Part shown: positions 1 to 12,350 of the stretch, piece after piece
How the letters are laid out: the number at the start of each line of letters is the position of its first letter
Numbering within the stretch: position 1 is the first letter of the stretch
Notes under the pieces: generated by a model
Seen by the model: only the letters and a program-made list of their open reading frames with translations
What the model was told of the DNA's origin: nothing
Databases searched by the model: none
Position numbers and translations under genes: made by a program
Source of the DNA: Paraspadella gotoi
Lineage: Eukaryota; Chaetognatha
Reading direction: 5' to 3'
NCBI GenBank assembly: GCA_051294375.1
Contig: CM119266.1
Coordinates: 24,634,312 to 24,698,311 of the forward strand
Length of the DNA: 64,000 nucleotides

Positions 1-777
1 GCGTGGTTCTAAGCGTCGATCGTCGAAGAAACGATGATGAAGTCGAAGGAGCGACTTTTAAATTCGAATCCGAAAGCAGAAATTAATGACGAAGAAATGG
101 GAATGACTGATTGATGCGAAAAGAGACATTGATTGTTTGATTGTTTTCTGTTTTTGATGGTTAATGTGTTATCTACTTGCTGAAGGTTTGTCAATTTTGG
201 TTGATAAAATAGTTATTTCATTGGAAAGGTGTTAGTTAATTGTGAGGCGACTTACCACCGGTCCTTTATTTTCTCATATTTTCGTCTTATACAATTGGCT
301 ATTTTCTTTTGTTAACAGATTGAAAGTATATATAACTGAGTTGCAAGGTAATGTAGTGTCGAGTACGTGGTTGTGACATGCGCTGACGCTGGTCAATGCA
401 GCGTTGTGAGGGAATGAAAGAGAAACATCATGGCGGAAACTAATGGCAACTCGCTATCAGATCCGAGGCGGGGCGCGCGATTTAATCGCGAAGAAATAAA
501 CGCGAAAACCATGGGAACGAATTCGAAGCAGACGAATTGGTGGAAAGGCGGGGGGCGAGGGAGGGGTAGTAGTGAGGGAGAGGAGAGGAGGGTGGGAAAT
601 GGGAAGGAGATCGGCGGTGCAAGTAGCTCGTGGTCCTGGCGGTGAGCTAATGCTTAAGAGCATTGGAAACCGGCAATATCTCTACCAACAGTGGAGAGTG
701 GAGAAGTGGATCCAACGCATTGCATCCATGGTTGAGACGTTGGCCTTTCGTGATATTTGAAGCTTGCTTGTTCACCC

Positions 778-780
<3 letters not shown>

Positions 781-820
<40 letters not shown>

Positions 821-860
821 CTCCTCTCTCTCTCTCTCTCTCTCTCGTCTTCTCTCTCTC
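781..860. repeat. (CT)n/(GA)n microsatellite
   Basis: Almost pure CT dinucleotide tract. Its reverse-complement partner at about 1948-2030 is the matching tract in the other palindrome arm. All reading frames across it are low-complexity Ser/Leu or Arg/Glu and are not genes. Confidence 0.95.
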
Positions 861-1846
861 TTCGTCATCCACGGGTGAGCGGCATCGTTTTTCGCTTTTC
901 CGTCCGACGATCAAGGCGGAACGGAGGACGACGCGGTTGACGCGCTTTTGATGAGTGGCGCCTCGTGACGCAACGCCATGGATCGTGGCGATTGTTGGCG
1001 CTTTTTTCTTAAAAAAACTGCTATCGAAAAGATCCCATTAGTGACTTGTATTTCTCAGAGGCAGTGAATTAAATTTAGAAGCATGAAACGTTTGATAATG
1101 TCCATTACAGTATATGGAATCTTGGAACAGCCAATATTTGATACATTTAAAAGAAATTGACACAAAAATTTCAATACATTCCCTATTTTTTTCTTTTATA
1201 GCGTACACTGTACATACAAATTTTTCTTTTTATCTTTCCTTCCTTTTCCCTTTCCTCGATCTGCTCTTTCTTTCTCCCTCGCATTTCCTTCCTCCCTCCT
1301 TCGTCTTTTTGGGCGTCGCTTTCACAAACGCTGCGACGAGGTACCGCTGCTTCCAACGCAGCAGCCCCTGCGCGGTCGGATCCGCCGCCGTACAGCGTCC
1401 GCCGCAGTCGCTGCTGCGTTGGAAGCAGCGGGTACCTCGTCGCAGCGTTTGTGAAAGGCCGACGCCCAAAAAGACGAAGGAGGGAGGAAGGAAATGCGAG
1501 GGAGAAAGAAAGAGCAGATCGAGGAAAGGGGAAAAGGAAAGGAAAGATAAAAAGAAAAATTTGTATGTACAGTGTACGCTATAAAAGAAAAAAATAGGGA
1601 AATGTATTGAAATTTTTGTGTCAATTTCTTTTAAATGTATCAAATATTGGCTGTTCCAAGATTCCATATACTGTAATGGACATTATCAAACGTTCATGCT
1701 TCTAAATTTAATTCACTGCCTCTGAGAAATACAAGTCACTAATGGGATCTTTTCGATAGCAGTTTTTTAAGAAAAAAGCGCCAACAATCGCCACGATCCA
1801 TGGCGTTGCGTCACGAGGCGCCACTCATCAAAAGCGCGTCAACAGC

Positions 1847-1871
1847 NNNNNNNNNNNNNNNNNNNNNNNNN
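1847..1871. other. Assembly gap (25 N)
   Basis: A run of 25 N interrupts the right arm of the palindrome. The matching place in the left arm (around 930-945) is continuous, so little or no real sequence seems to be missing here. Confidence 0.99.
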
Positions 1872-1958
1872 ACCGCGTCGTCCTCCGGTTCCGCCTTGAT
1901 CGTCGGACGGAAAAGCGAAAAACGATGCCGCTCACCCGTGGATGACGAGAGGAGAGAG

Positions 1959-1996
<38 letters not shown>

Positions 1997-1998
1997 AG

Positions 1999-2032
<34 letters not shown>

Positions 2033-2994
2033 GTGAACAAGCAAGCTTCAAATATCACGAAAGGCCAACGTCTCAACCATGGATGCAATGCGTTGGATCC
2101 ACTTCTCACTCTCCACTGTTTGTAGAGATATTGAGCGGTTTCCAATGCTCTTAAGCATTAGCTCACCGCCAGGACCACGAGCTACTTGCACCGCCGATCT
2201 CCTTCCCATTTCCCACCCTCCTCTCCTCTCCCTCACTACTACCCCTCCCTCGCCCCCCGCCTTCCACCAATTCGTCTGCTTCGAATTCGTTCCCATGTTT
2301 TCGCGTTTATTTCTTCGCGATTAAATCGCGCGCCCCGCCTCGGATCTGATAGCGAGTTGCCATTAGTTTCCGCCATGATGTTTCTCTTTCATTTTCCCTC
2401 ACAACGCTGCATTGACCAGCGTCAGCGCATGTCACAACCACGTACTCGACACTACATTACCTGCAACTCAGTGTTAATATACTTTTCAATCTGTTAACAA
2501 AAGAAAATAGCCAATTGTATAAGACGAAAATATGAGAAAATAAAGGACCGGTGGTAAGTCGCCTCACAATTAACTAACACCTTTCCAATGAAATAACTAT
2601 TTATCAACCAAAATTGACAAACCTTCAGCAAGTAGATAACCATTAACCATCAAAAACAGAAAACAATCAAACAATCAATGTCTCTTTTCGCATCAATCAG
2701 TCATTCCCATTTCTTCGTCATTAATTTCTGCTTTCGGATTCGAATTTAAAAGTCGCTCCTTCGACTTCATCATCGTTCTTCGACGATCGACGCTTAGAAC
2801 CACGCCCACCGATGCCACCCCATTCGCCCCGCCCTTTTCACCCTTTTATCCCGCCCATTTCTCAACCCTTTCCCTGCTCCCCACCCTGCTTCCCGAACGC
2901 CCTTCTCCCCGACCCCACCTCCCGCCGCCATCGTTCTGCACGGGACGAAATGGGATGCTGAGTTTGAAAAGCGGAGAAAGAAAAAAGGGGAAGA

Positions 2995-3040
2995 AAAAGA
3001 GAGAGAGGAAAGGAGAGAGAGAGAGAGAGAGAGAGAAGAG

Positions 3041-3099
<59 letters not shown>

Positions 3100-3101
3100 A
3101 G

Positions 3102-3132
<31 letters not shown>

Positions 3133-3340
3133 AATTTAATCTCCCGTTTTTCGCATCTGAAGGGAAAAAAGAAATCGAGCGACGACGTCGTCAAAATTTG
3201 ACGAGAGGCGCGCAAACCCCCGTGAATGACGAGGACGACGAGGAGGACAACAACAACAACAACAACGAGAACGACGACGAGGCAACGCGAACAAAGCTCC
3301 CGTGACATAATCTCCCGGGAGCGGGGGAGAGAGAGAGAGG

Positions 3341-3397
<57 letters not shown>

Positions 3398-3410
3398 AGA
3401 AGAGAGATGG
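2995..3410. repeat. (GA)n tracts around a purine-rich stretch, copy 1
   Basis: Two GA-repeat blocks (about 3000-3131 and 3330-3406) flank a stretch with CAA and GAC triplet repeats. The counterpart in copy 2 is at about 11990-12350 with different repeat lengths. Long translations here are repetitive and have no homology features. Confidence 0.9.
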
Positions 3411-5142
3411 AATGACGCATCGGAGAAGGAAAGAGGGTCGGGGTTTAGGAGCGATGGATGGAAATTGTGATGTGGAGGGGAGGAAAAAGAGAGGGAGGTT
3501 AACGGAAGTTGTGACAGGGAAAAGGAAAAAATGAAAAAAAAAAAAAATTTAAAAAGGTATATAAAGAATGAATACAGGAATTGAGATGTCAGCCGATCTT
3601 ATATAATAAGAATTAAAATAGAGCTGAAAAATCAAAAAGGAACCTACTAGTTATACTAATTATAGTTAGGGTATTTTCCACGAAAACATGAGATTGCACG
3701 GACGCACGTACAGTATTTACATCTCAATCCGAATGTTTTCGCCAGAGAACGTTACGGTTGAGCGGGAGATTTGTACGTGCCGGAAATTACAAATCACGCT
3801 CCCTCGCCACAGCGTCGTCGTAAACAAACGTAGCGGCGGACGTAAAAACAAATATATACGCGTTGGCGTTTAGAGAAAAAGGGGGTCGACGCTGCCGACG
3901 CATTGCGACGCCTCGGCGTACATTATTCGAGGCTTTGCCGGTGTGTACTTGAAGCCCAGCGGTTTAAATTCATCGCCTACAAAATAAATAAAGTACCTTG
4001 AATAATCTGAGTTTTTTTATACTTTGGCTAAAAAGACCGTATGTTTGAAAAAAAAACAGTTTTTTGCCGACCCGTCGCTCTTTCCGACTTTTTCCGACGC
4101 ATTGCCGACCTTTCAGCCCGACGCCATCTCGACGATACAATTCGTTGAGACTTAGGAGCGACGCGTGGCGGCGATAAAGGAAAACCGAGAGAATAAAAAG
4201 GAAACGAAAATAGTAAAAGCGGAATTAGAGAAGGGAGAAGATGAAGGGAAAGTAGGAGGATGGGGGATTCTATGAGGCCAAAAGAAGTTGTGGATTCTTG
4301 AAGGGAATCCGTTTTCTCGATCGATCTCTCAACAATGTTGAGTCAACATTCTTTGCCGGGGAAGTGGAATGCAAATTTCATACAAAACTCGAAGTTTAAA
4401 GAAATATTTTACTCCAATAGAAAAAACAATTAATTACTATTAATTATTATAATTTTTTTATTGGTTGTATCAATTTCATAAGTTTAACGGAGATTCGAGA
4501 AACAAACCTTTTCTTCGCCATAATTTTCTTCCTTTCCATTTTCCACTTGAACCGATGGCGACAAAGTGTACCGACGCCGACCGACATGGACCGACCGCGA
4601 CCAAACTTTAATTTCCCCACATTAAATTTTTATTGGAAAGTCAGTCGAGGGACCTGACGAGCTTCGTTTTCGAATATTACAACACCTAAATTCCGATTCT
4701 TTTCTCGTCACAATTAGTCACACTCGGAATATTCGGCAGAACCGCCCCGGACGCGCGAAAAAAAAGGGACAACAGCGGCGGCGGCGGCAGCGTCGGCGGC
4801 GCCGCGGAAAATACCACCTCCGCTGCCGAAACCTCAGCTGCGGAAAAACTGACTACAGCAGCCGCAGCCAAGGCGCCAGCGGCGACTCCGTTGTATCTCT
4901 ATTCTCGAGTTCAAAGGAATTTTTGCCGCCGAAAAAAAAGGAAGGGACGACGACGACAGCGACGACGACCACCATTGCGCTTGCTAATTAACGCTCCGAC
5001 AATGAAACTTTAATTGAATAGATTTAATCTTTATGCGCAACGCATAATGCTTAGTTTAGTTTTCATTGATGGTGGTATGGTCTAAAAAAATTAATTCAAA
5101 ACGGGATACTTGATAATATGTATCTGTTAAATACGTAATTTC
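3411..5142. other. Non-coding stretch of copy 1
   Basis: No gene seen. AT-rich DNA with a short region of GCGGCGGCGG-type triplets (about 4770-4810) and a fragment of the dispersed ATGAAATTGGTACAACC-type repeat in reverse at about 4459-4483. The matching stretch of copy 2 is about 12360-14097 and is equally empty. Confidence 0.6.
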
Positions 5143-5337
5143 TTAATATAAAGATATATTTTCATTATAGAGAAAAGTGCATTTAACAGATAAAAACAAT
5201 TTTTTTCCCCAAATATTTCAGTGGCAAAAGTGGCAAAAAGCATTATCGCTTGCCACTGATGACTTAATATTGGGGAAAAAATCGCTTTTATTTGTTAAAT
5301 GCACTTTTCTCCATAATGAAAATATATCTTTATATTA
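5143..5337. mobile_element. MITE-like hairpin element, copy 1
   Basis: Two arms (about 5143-5220 and 5255-5337) are near-perfect inverted complements, both reading TTAATATAAAGATATATTT inward from their ends. A central block carries AGTGGCAAGC-like repeats. There is no coding capacity. The size of about 195 bp and the long terminal inverted repeats fit a miniature inverted-repeat transposable element or foldback element. Confidence 0.65.
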
Positions 5338-5546
5338 AATTAAGTGCTTGCGATGACGTTAAAATGCGTAATTTCTGAATCATATATAATCATTATTAAT
5401 TATTAATTATTATTATATATTATCATTAATAATCTTACCCTCCGCGTTCTTCGTTCGCCGACGCGCAAGTTCTTCTTCGGAAGAGTCACAGGCTTTTGTG
5501 GAACATCTCACTGCATTTGCGAAATAGCCAAAAGTTAATTACGATT

Positions 5547-7502
5547 TTATTGGAATCAAAAGATCCAAGTCGCCACACCGTTAGTCCTCCTCCAACGCCG
5601 ATTACGTTGTCATGGAAACCGTTCTGCAAAGCGATATCCTGATTGGCGAAGGAAAATCCGGGATTCACGTGACCCGGAAATAGTTTTTGCTCTTGACAAA
5701 CGGGTGGGGGCAAAAGGGAGGACGGCTGACGTGGAGAAAGAAAATTATGAGACGTTTTTTCATGTCTTTATCACTGCATTTATTATATATACAACTATAT
5801 ACTCTAGTAGGGCATGGCAATAAGTTCACCCAGTGTTGATAAGGCGCTATGTGCGAAGTGGGCTTCTTTAACCCCTCTGGCAGCAATGGAACGGATCCTG
5901 GGCTTGGAACAAGGGTTGAGGGTTTTCCACACCCCCAAGGTAGTTTACATCCGTCTTAACGCTTTGAGAAGGGCTATACCATTGGGAAAAGATCTCGCTA
6001 CCTAATGGTCATGAGCTGATGGCATTACTCAAAGAGCCACCAGATGCCCGACTACATAACACTGTATATTCACTCCGCCTCACTGTCCATCATCGTTCAG
6101 CCAATCCCATAGGCTCAAGGGGAACACACCATCCCAAGCGTTGTGTTCCATTCACAGTCCTAAAGAATTCCCTCTGCGTTGGCAAAGCGAGACAGTCCTA
6201 TGGTAACCGCGCCAGTAATTGGAGGCGTCACTGAGGGTCGGAAGCCCCCAAAGCCAACAGTGAGATGCCCCATCCTGATGGGAATCACAGACAACCCGTG
6301 ACATAGTATTATCTATATTCACCGTTAAACATTTCGAAGCGAGACGCAGGTGGTCGAGACTCTCCGCGAAGGGATGATGGTGCTGCTGAGAAAGATGATG
6401 GTGCTGTTGATGTAAATGAAATGGTGTGGTGGGCGGTGATTGGGGGAAGCTGTAAGACGCCAAAGTTCCCGACGATCCCAGCGAGCACGGTCCATCTTGA
6501 GGAGATGAGAAAGAAACGTATTGTTTCTGTTTCACGTAATCAGTAATACTGCAGTTTCAATTTTAAAAGATGAAATGTGATTATTTGGACAAACGAGGAC
6601 AGCAAATAAACTAGGATGATGCCAGTCGCAACGAACTGAAATCAATGTCCCTAGTAAAGTCAAATGTTTAATTAAATCAGTTTACAATTAATAAAATCAA
6701 TCGTTCAATTAAAATCGTTCAATACTCAACTCTTCAAAGAATTTCCTCCCCCTCCTCCTCCTCCGTAGTGAATCTCGAAAGCGTCGCGGTGAAAATCATT
6801 CACTGTTGGCGACATCATCGCCGGGTGGCGAGAGCGTGACCGCTCCAATGGGGTGGCCCGTGCCCAGACCGTGCCCGATGGGGTGTCCGATGTGATGACC
6901 CAGACCGTGCCCGGCACCGATCGAATGTCCGGGAAATGAGACGAGGACGTGGGTAAGGATGTGAGAGTCGGTGACGCGAGGAAAGAATGGCGTGAGTTCG
7001 GAAGAGTCTGTGGGCCTATTTTCAAATGCATCAAAATGTAAGTAAAAAAATAATTGTGTTCGCTTGTGTACTTCTAGTAAAACAGTGTAGTCTAAACTCT
7101 GAAGGAATTAATTGATTTTTTGTTTATTCAAGTAAGTTGCATTTAAGTTGGTAGTACGATTTGGCGAGAAAAAAAAAAGAATAATGGGAGCTTACAAGAA
7201 AAAAAAATTTAAATAACAATCGTTAAAACGTATTTAAAATTACTTTTAAATTATAATTTTTTTTTATTAAATCAACTTCCGACTTGGAAAATGTTCGACG
7301 GACCAGATTCGAAACGCGCGCCATTTTCTTACTAGGAAACGCGACTGCCGTCCCCGGTCCTACGGCTTGACCGGTTGCGAGATATCTCTGCTGAAGCCCG
7401 GAGGCGTGACAAGTGGCCAGCGTTGCTGTCGACAAAGACGCCGGCGACGCGGAATAAGACGTATCACGATCCCGGACGAAACCCGGGCGTCGAAAGCGCC
7501 AT
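5547..7502 (-). pseudogene. Disrupted copy of the Ser/His/Gly-rich protein gene (copy 1)
   Basis: Counterpart of the intact four-exon gene at 14503-16481. The same exon blocks can be followed: start region near 7502, His/Gly repeat exon about 6726-7018, Gln/His exon about 6330-6500, last exon about 5547-5724. One-base gains and losses shift the frame in each. For example, the Gly-His repeat exon reads in frame only for parts, and the Gln/His exon lacks one base near 6346 compared with copy 2. This could be decay after duplication or residual sequencing error in this copy; the sequence alone does not decide it. Confidence 0.6.
5808..6150 (-). mobile_element. tRNA-derived SINE (family 1), reverse orientation, copy 1
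   Basis: The reverse complement matches the SINE at 36775-37075: same order of a GGTGGCTC A-box-like block, ATCAGCTCATGACC, a tail with CCAAGCCCAGGA and TTAGCGCCTTATC. It lies between exons 3 and 4 of the disrupted Ser/His/Gly-rich gene. The promoter B box is more degraded here than in the 36.8-kb copy. Confidence 0.7.
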
Positions 7503-8936
7503 CGCGTGATCAAGTGGGAAAAAGAGTAAGAGAGGTTTTTTCTAGTTATTTCGATATATTTTCCATAATAAGTCGCGAATATTAATCCGAAAAGAAATTT
7601 GGCGTCTATCGATGTGGTGAAAGTTTTTTTTGCGCGAGAAAGAGATACTAATTATTTTTTCTTTTTTCCCCCCTTCTACCGTCCGAAGAAAACACACGTC
7701 AACAATTTCGTAAATGGTCCAGCCCTGCGACAGCGACGATGTCGACGAAAGCGGCGACGACGACGATGACGAGCTGTTGCTCTCTTTTTTTTCTTTCTGT
7801 CTCTCTCTCTTTCACCCAGACCGCCCCCCAAAAGGAAACCGCGGGCTTCGTGTGTGGTCCCAGCGTAGCCTGCGTAGAGGCAGTCAAATTCAAGACAACC
7901 AAAACTCTTATCTTTTTCGACCGTTTTAAAAAACAAAATTCGACAAAAAAAAGGAACAAAAGAATTGCGATTCATCCTCCATCTATTCCGCTTTTCGAGA
8001 ACATTCACGTCTTTTGTCTTTGATTTTGATTTCTGGTTCTTTTTTTTTATTTCTTTTTGTCAAAAAAGTAAACAAACCGTTACAGCAAGATTTATAACAA
8101 TTTATTTTCCGCGAAAGCTCAATTCAGACAATAAAGAACTATTATAACAGAAATTTAACCAATCACCTAAAAAATGAAAACAAGAATTGAAAGTTTGAAA
8201 CAGCCATGTATAAAATTAAAAAAAATCTATAGAACGGAATTACTATTTACAATATAATATAATTTAAAAACTTGTGTACAATTGGAATGTTTAGTATGTT
8301 CATTGTTCCAATGTCAAGTTCCAGGATGGAGCAAAACAAAGTTGTCATGTACAACGAATGTTAACTATAAGATAGGTCGTCCGTAGAGTAGGAAGATAGG
8401 ATACGGACTGGATACGTACATAAAAACATGAGTGCCGCAGTCACTTTCACAAATTAAGAAAATAATTGCATTTAATGGACAATTAGCTTCCTTATTAAAT
8501 ATCTCTAAGCGAATCATGTTTTTTAAAGCGAGCTTTGTTATCCAATATCCAAGACATTGTTGTAAAAATTATATTAGTACAAGTATGTTATCAACTTTAA
8601 TAAAATAGTTGTTTAACAAACACTTTTTTTGCAAATTTTGTATTATATATTTATTACATATGACAAAAAAAAATGGAAGTTTTAATCCAATTGTGCAACA
8701 CTTAGTCATTGTAAATACGGTAATACAAAAAATTACAGATCTGAAAAGATCTTACAAAACAAAACTGGAAGCGAGAGAATAAAATTCTCTCTTACTAAGA
8801 TTATTTTGCGCTATTAAGACCAACGAAATATTATTTCGCTTCGTTAAAATGCGACGGACAAACTCACATCCAATAACCCAGAAACAATCAACTCATTCCT
8901 GAAGTTTTTGATCCCACTCTGTTGGAATCCAATGAA

Positions 8937-11131
8937 TCAATTGATCCTGTGCTTCCGCTTCGAGTCCAACGATCCCGTCAAAGGCCGGAGCGACGACGAG
9001 ACCGACTTCTTAACAGACTCTTTGCCGCGCCGTCGGGCTCGCCGCTGCCGGAGTCGCTCTTCCCGCTTTCGTTAACTCCGTTGTCGCTAAGAGTCCGGAT
9101 TTCCGCACGGTCGTCGTCGTCGTCGTCGTCGTCGTTTTCGACGTCTTCTTTTCGGCTGAGCAATTCCGACTTAAAATTAAAAAAAGGGAGCAAAAGTTAT
9201 AAATTAATTAGAAAAACTACAATAAAAAAAATCTTTTTCGCCGTAAGTACTGTTTGCATTTAGTGACCTGGCATTCATGACGCTCATTTCGCGCTCACGG
9301 CGTTGACGTCGGGTGGATTCGTTACATATCGAAGATTAAGGCGCCAAATGTGGATCAACCAACGACCCTAAAACAAAAGAACATCTTTAGAAATAAAAAT
9401 AGGTCGCTGAAGATAACTGTTAAATGAGTCGAATTTAAAAGTCAACAGATACGAGCGATCTCCGGAACTTGCCGTCAGAAGCCTACCGTGATCACGCCAA
9501 AAAGACTTCCCAGAATGAAAAACAGAATCCCCAAGGCAGTAGTAACCATTGTATCGCCAACGTGCGAGAGTTCCGCTCAGCAAGCTCGCGTGTGAAGACT
9601 TCCCGAACATGATCGAGCGATGAACCCAAGAACTTCTGAGTTGGATTTTACATTTTTATAGTTTTATGAAGACATGGCTTAGCAAAGGATTAAAATATAT
9701 ATACATAATAGAAACAATATTATTTAAAAATTATATATATATATTAATAGATATTAAATAAATATTTAAAAATCTTTCGAAACAAAAATACGTATTTTGT
9801 ACGAAACAAAGATAAATTGACTAAATTGAACAATCCCCTCTTTACCGCCAAAGAGCATGACTATCGCGAGGCAAGCTAGATCTTCAACCGGCGCTTGACG
9901 AGTTCCTTTGGGGTCTTGGCGTTTGTAGTCGAGTTCATTGACGGACATCATCGACTTGGACTTGTCGTACAGACTCCGCATGGACTTGCCTGTAGCTAGG
10001 TTTCCCATCGACCGCCATGCTCTTCGTTTTCTGACGGGGAATTTCAAAAAGGTTTTTGTTGTTGTTGTTATCCTCTTGTCCTTTTCTTGCCTCGTAAGAA
10101 GCGATGGTAAATATATTTACTTAAGTATTTCTAGATAATCTTTATATATAATTGACAGAAATTTGGATATACATAACTAGGCCTTTACTTTTTTTTCATA
10201 ATTCAAAGCGAATCTAATAAATAAATATTCAACCATTATTACGAGTTCACACAAAATTCCAACCAACCCAGAAAAGACGGAGCTCGGCTGCGCCGATCGG
10301 CCTCCGGTCTCGTGATGGACCGAGTTTCGGTAGCTCTTGGAGATGCCCGCGATCCGTTGATGGTGGAGGTGGGATTTGGGACCGGCCGCAGTGGAACCGC
10401 CGGCTACTCGCATTAACACTGGAAGATGACAAAAACTAAGTAGTTGTCTCAAATATCGATGGTCAACACTCAATGGTCATCAAAGTGCACGCGTTACCTC
10501 GAGCACCACTCGCGGATTTTAGTTTAGCGCTCCGAGATTGGGAGGAGCGAGATAGTAGTAGGCGAGACGAGGATCGAGGCCAACTCGAAAATGAGGCCAA
10601 CGGTGGCGAGAAATTGGATGGTGATGAAGTAATCTGCGATGGAAAATAATTAGAATTAAATTAAGTGTTGAAATCAGGGTTTAAAAACGTTGTGAAGTCT
10701 ATAAGTTTTCAGAATCTAGGGGTCCTTTACGATTACTTTTGTAACTTTTGCCACACACCGTTAATTTCATTTGACCTCCGCACCTGTATTGAAGCCTCGC
10801 AAACTTGATAAAAATCGATTTGATAGTAAAAGTACCAGCCTCTCCAGGTTCGGTCCGAAACGTGATCGCTTTTCAAAGTGCGAATCCTTTTCTATATCGT
10901 TGCTGAAGAAAGAAAGATTTTAAATATTGGCGCCTTTTCTTATTATACGCCTTAGCCCTTACCTATCGATATTCAAGCCCCAAAAGACCTAAGGCTGACA
11001 TGGGTACGATGTCTGATATCTTTGAATCCAAAAGGTGACACATATCCGATGATGGAGCACAATAGCGTGAAACAACTGAGTCCACGTAGAATCGATCCAA
11101 AGCGGTGATTTTGTGAAAAAACGCCATTTCA
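8937..11131 (-). pseudogene. Disrupted copy of the claudin/PMP22-like gene (copy 1)
   Basis: Counterpart of the intact eight-exon gene at 17931-20092. All exon blocks are present in the same order (last exon about 8937-9170, first about 10970-11131), but one-base indels break the frame in several. Exon 1 has an extra A and a missing C around 10982-11015. Exon 5 (about 9850-10035) changes frame within its Lys/Ser-rich part. The last exon lacks one G near 9028, which replaces the normal C-terminus. Either this copy has lost function or its consensus carries uncorrected indels. Confidence 0.6.
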
Positions 11132-11989
11132 TTTGCTAGTAATTTATCACTATGGACGCTTTCACGAGGCTGGTTTTTTTATTGCTCCATTTAATATCGA
11201 AGAGTTTAGTCTTCTCTCTCCTCTCCCTCACTACTACCCCTCCCTCGCCCCCCGCTTTCCACCAATTCGTCTGCTTCGAATTCGTTCCCATGGTTTTTCG
11301 CGTTTATTTCTTCGCGATTAAATCGCGCGCCCCGCCTCGGATCTGATAGCGAGTTGCCATTAGTTTCCGCCATGATGTTTCTCTTTCATTTTCCCTCACA
11401 ACGCTGCATTGACCAGCGTCAGCGCATGTCACAACCACGTACTCGACACTACATTACCTGCAACTCAGTGTTAATATACTTTCAATCTGTTAACAAAAGA
11501 AAATAGCCAATTGTATAAGACGAAAATATGAGAAAATAAAGGACCGGTGGTAAGTCGCCTCACAATTAACTAACACCTTTCCAATGAAATAACTATTTAT
11601 CAACCAAAATTGACAAACCTTCAGCAAGTAGATAACCATTAACCATCAAAAACAGAAAACAATCAAACAATCAATGTCTCTTTTCGCATCAATCAGTCAT
11701 TCCCATTTCTTCGTCATTAATTTCTGCTTTCGGATTCGAATTTAAAAGTCGCTCCTTCGACTTCATCATCGTTCTTCGACGATCGACGCTTAGAACCACG
11801 CCCACCGATGCCACCCCATTCGCCCCGCCCTTTTCACCCTTTTATCCCGCCCATTTCTCAACCCTTTCCCCTGCTCCCCACCCTGCTTCCCGAACGCCTT
11901 CTCCCCGACCCCACCTCCCGCCGCCATCGTTCTGCACGGGACGAAATGGGATGCTGAGTTTGAAAAGCGGAGAAAGAAAAAAGGGAAGA

Positions 11990-12039
11990 GAAGAGAGAGA
12001 GAGGAGAGAGAGAAGGAGAGAGAGAGAGAGGAGAGAGAG

Positions 12040-12087
<48 letters not shown>

Positions 12088-12350
12088 TAATCTCCCGTTT
12101 TTCGCATCTGAAGGGAAAAAAGAAATCGAGCGACGACGTCGTCAAAATTTGACGAGAGGCGCGCAAACCCCCGTGAATGACGAGGACGACGAGGAGGTAC
12201 AACAACAACAACAACGAGAACGACGACGAGCAACGCGAACAAAGCTCCCGTGACATAATCTCCCCGGGGAGCGGGGAGAGAGAGAGAGAGAGAGAGAGAG
12301 GAGGAAGAGAGAGAGAGAAGAGAGAGCGGAGAGAGAGAAGAGAGAAGAGA
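11990..12350. repeat. (GA)n tracts, copy 2
   Basis: GA-rich blocks at about 11990-12085 and 12283-12350, the copy 2 counterpart of 2995-3410, shortened and reshuffled. Only low-complexity frames. Confidence 0.9.

Larger units (their letters stand above)
1..2805. repeat. Large inverted repeat (palindrome), two arms of about 1.4 kb
   Basis: Positions 1-1366 are the near-perfect reverse complement of 1411-2805; base 1 pairs with base 2805. A spacer of about 45 bp (1367-1410), GC-rich, lies at the centre, flanked by the complementary blocks at 1348-1366 and 1411-1429. The arms carry CT/GA tracts and no convincing gene. Since base 1 is already inside the arm, the palindrome probably continues to the left of the window. 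The right arm runs into the 9-kb tandem unit, so the left arm is a third, inverted, partial copy of that region. It could be a real palindrome or an assembly artefact (a hairpin read or a haplotype join); the N gap inside the right arm favours caution. Confidence 0.9.
2219..11207. repeat. 9-kb tandem duplication, copy 1
   Basis: The sequence from about 2219 recurs at an offset of 8,995 bp (for example 2226 matches 11221), and collinear similarity continues to about 11207. The copies differ by substitutions and by many one-base indels, mostly in homopolymers. The unit holds GA tracts, a hairpin element, a tRNA-derived SINE and two minus-strand genes. In this copy both genes are frameshifted repeatedly, whereas copy 2 has intact frames. 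The junction with copy 2 (11208-11220) lies in CT-rich sequence. Confidence 0.93.

Noticed and set aside
2862-3534. Long open frames through GA/CT tracts (Arg/Glu or Ser/Leu proteins), also at 11858-12573 and 640-950
   Set aside because: Translations of dinucleotide repeats; length differs between duplicate copies and no domain is present.
5257-5290. CTGATGA followed by GGGGAAAAAATCG inside the hairpin element
   Set aside because: It looks like a hammerhead start, but the sequence between the two boxes cannot form helix II and no GTC site follows.
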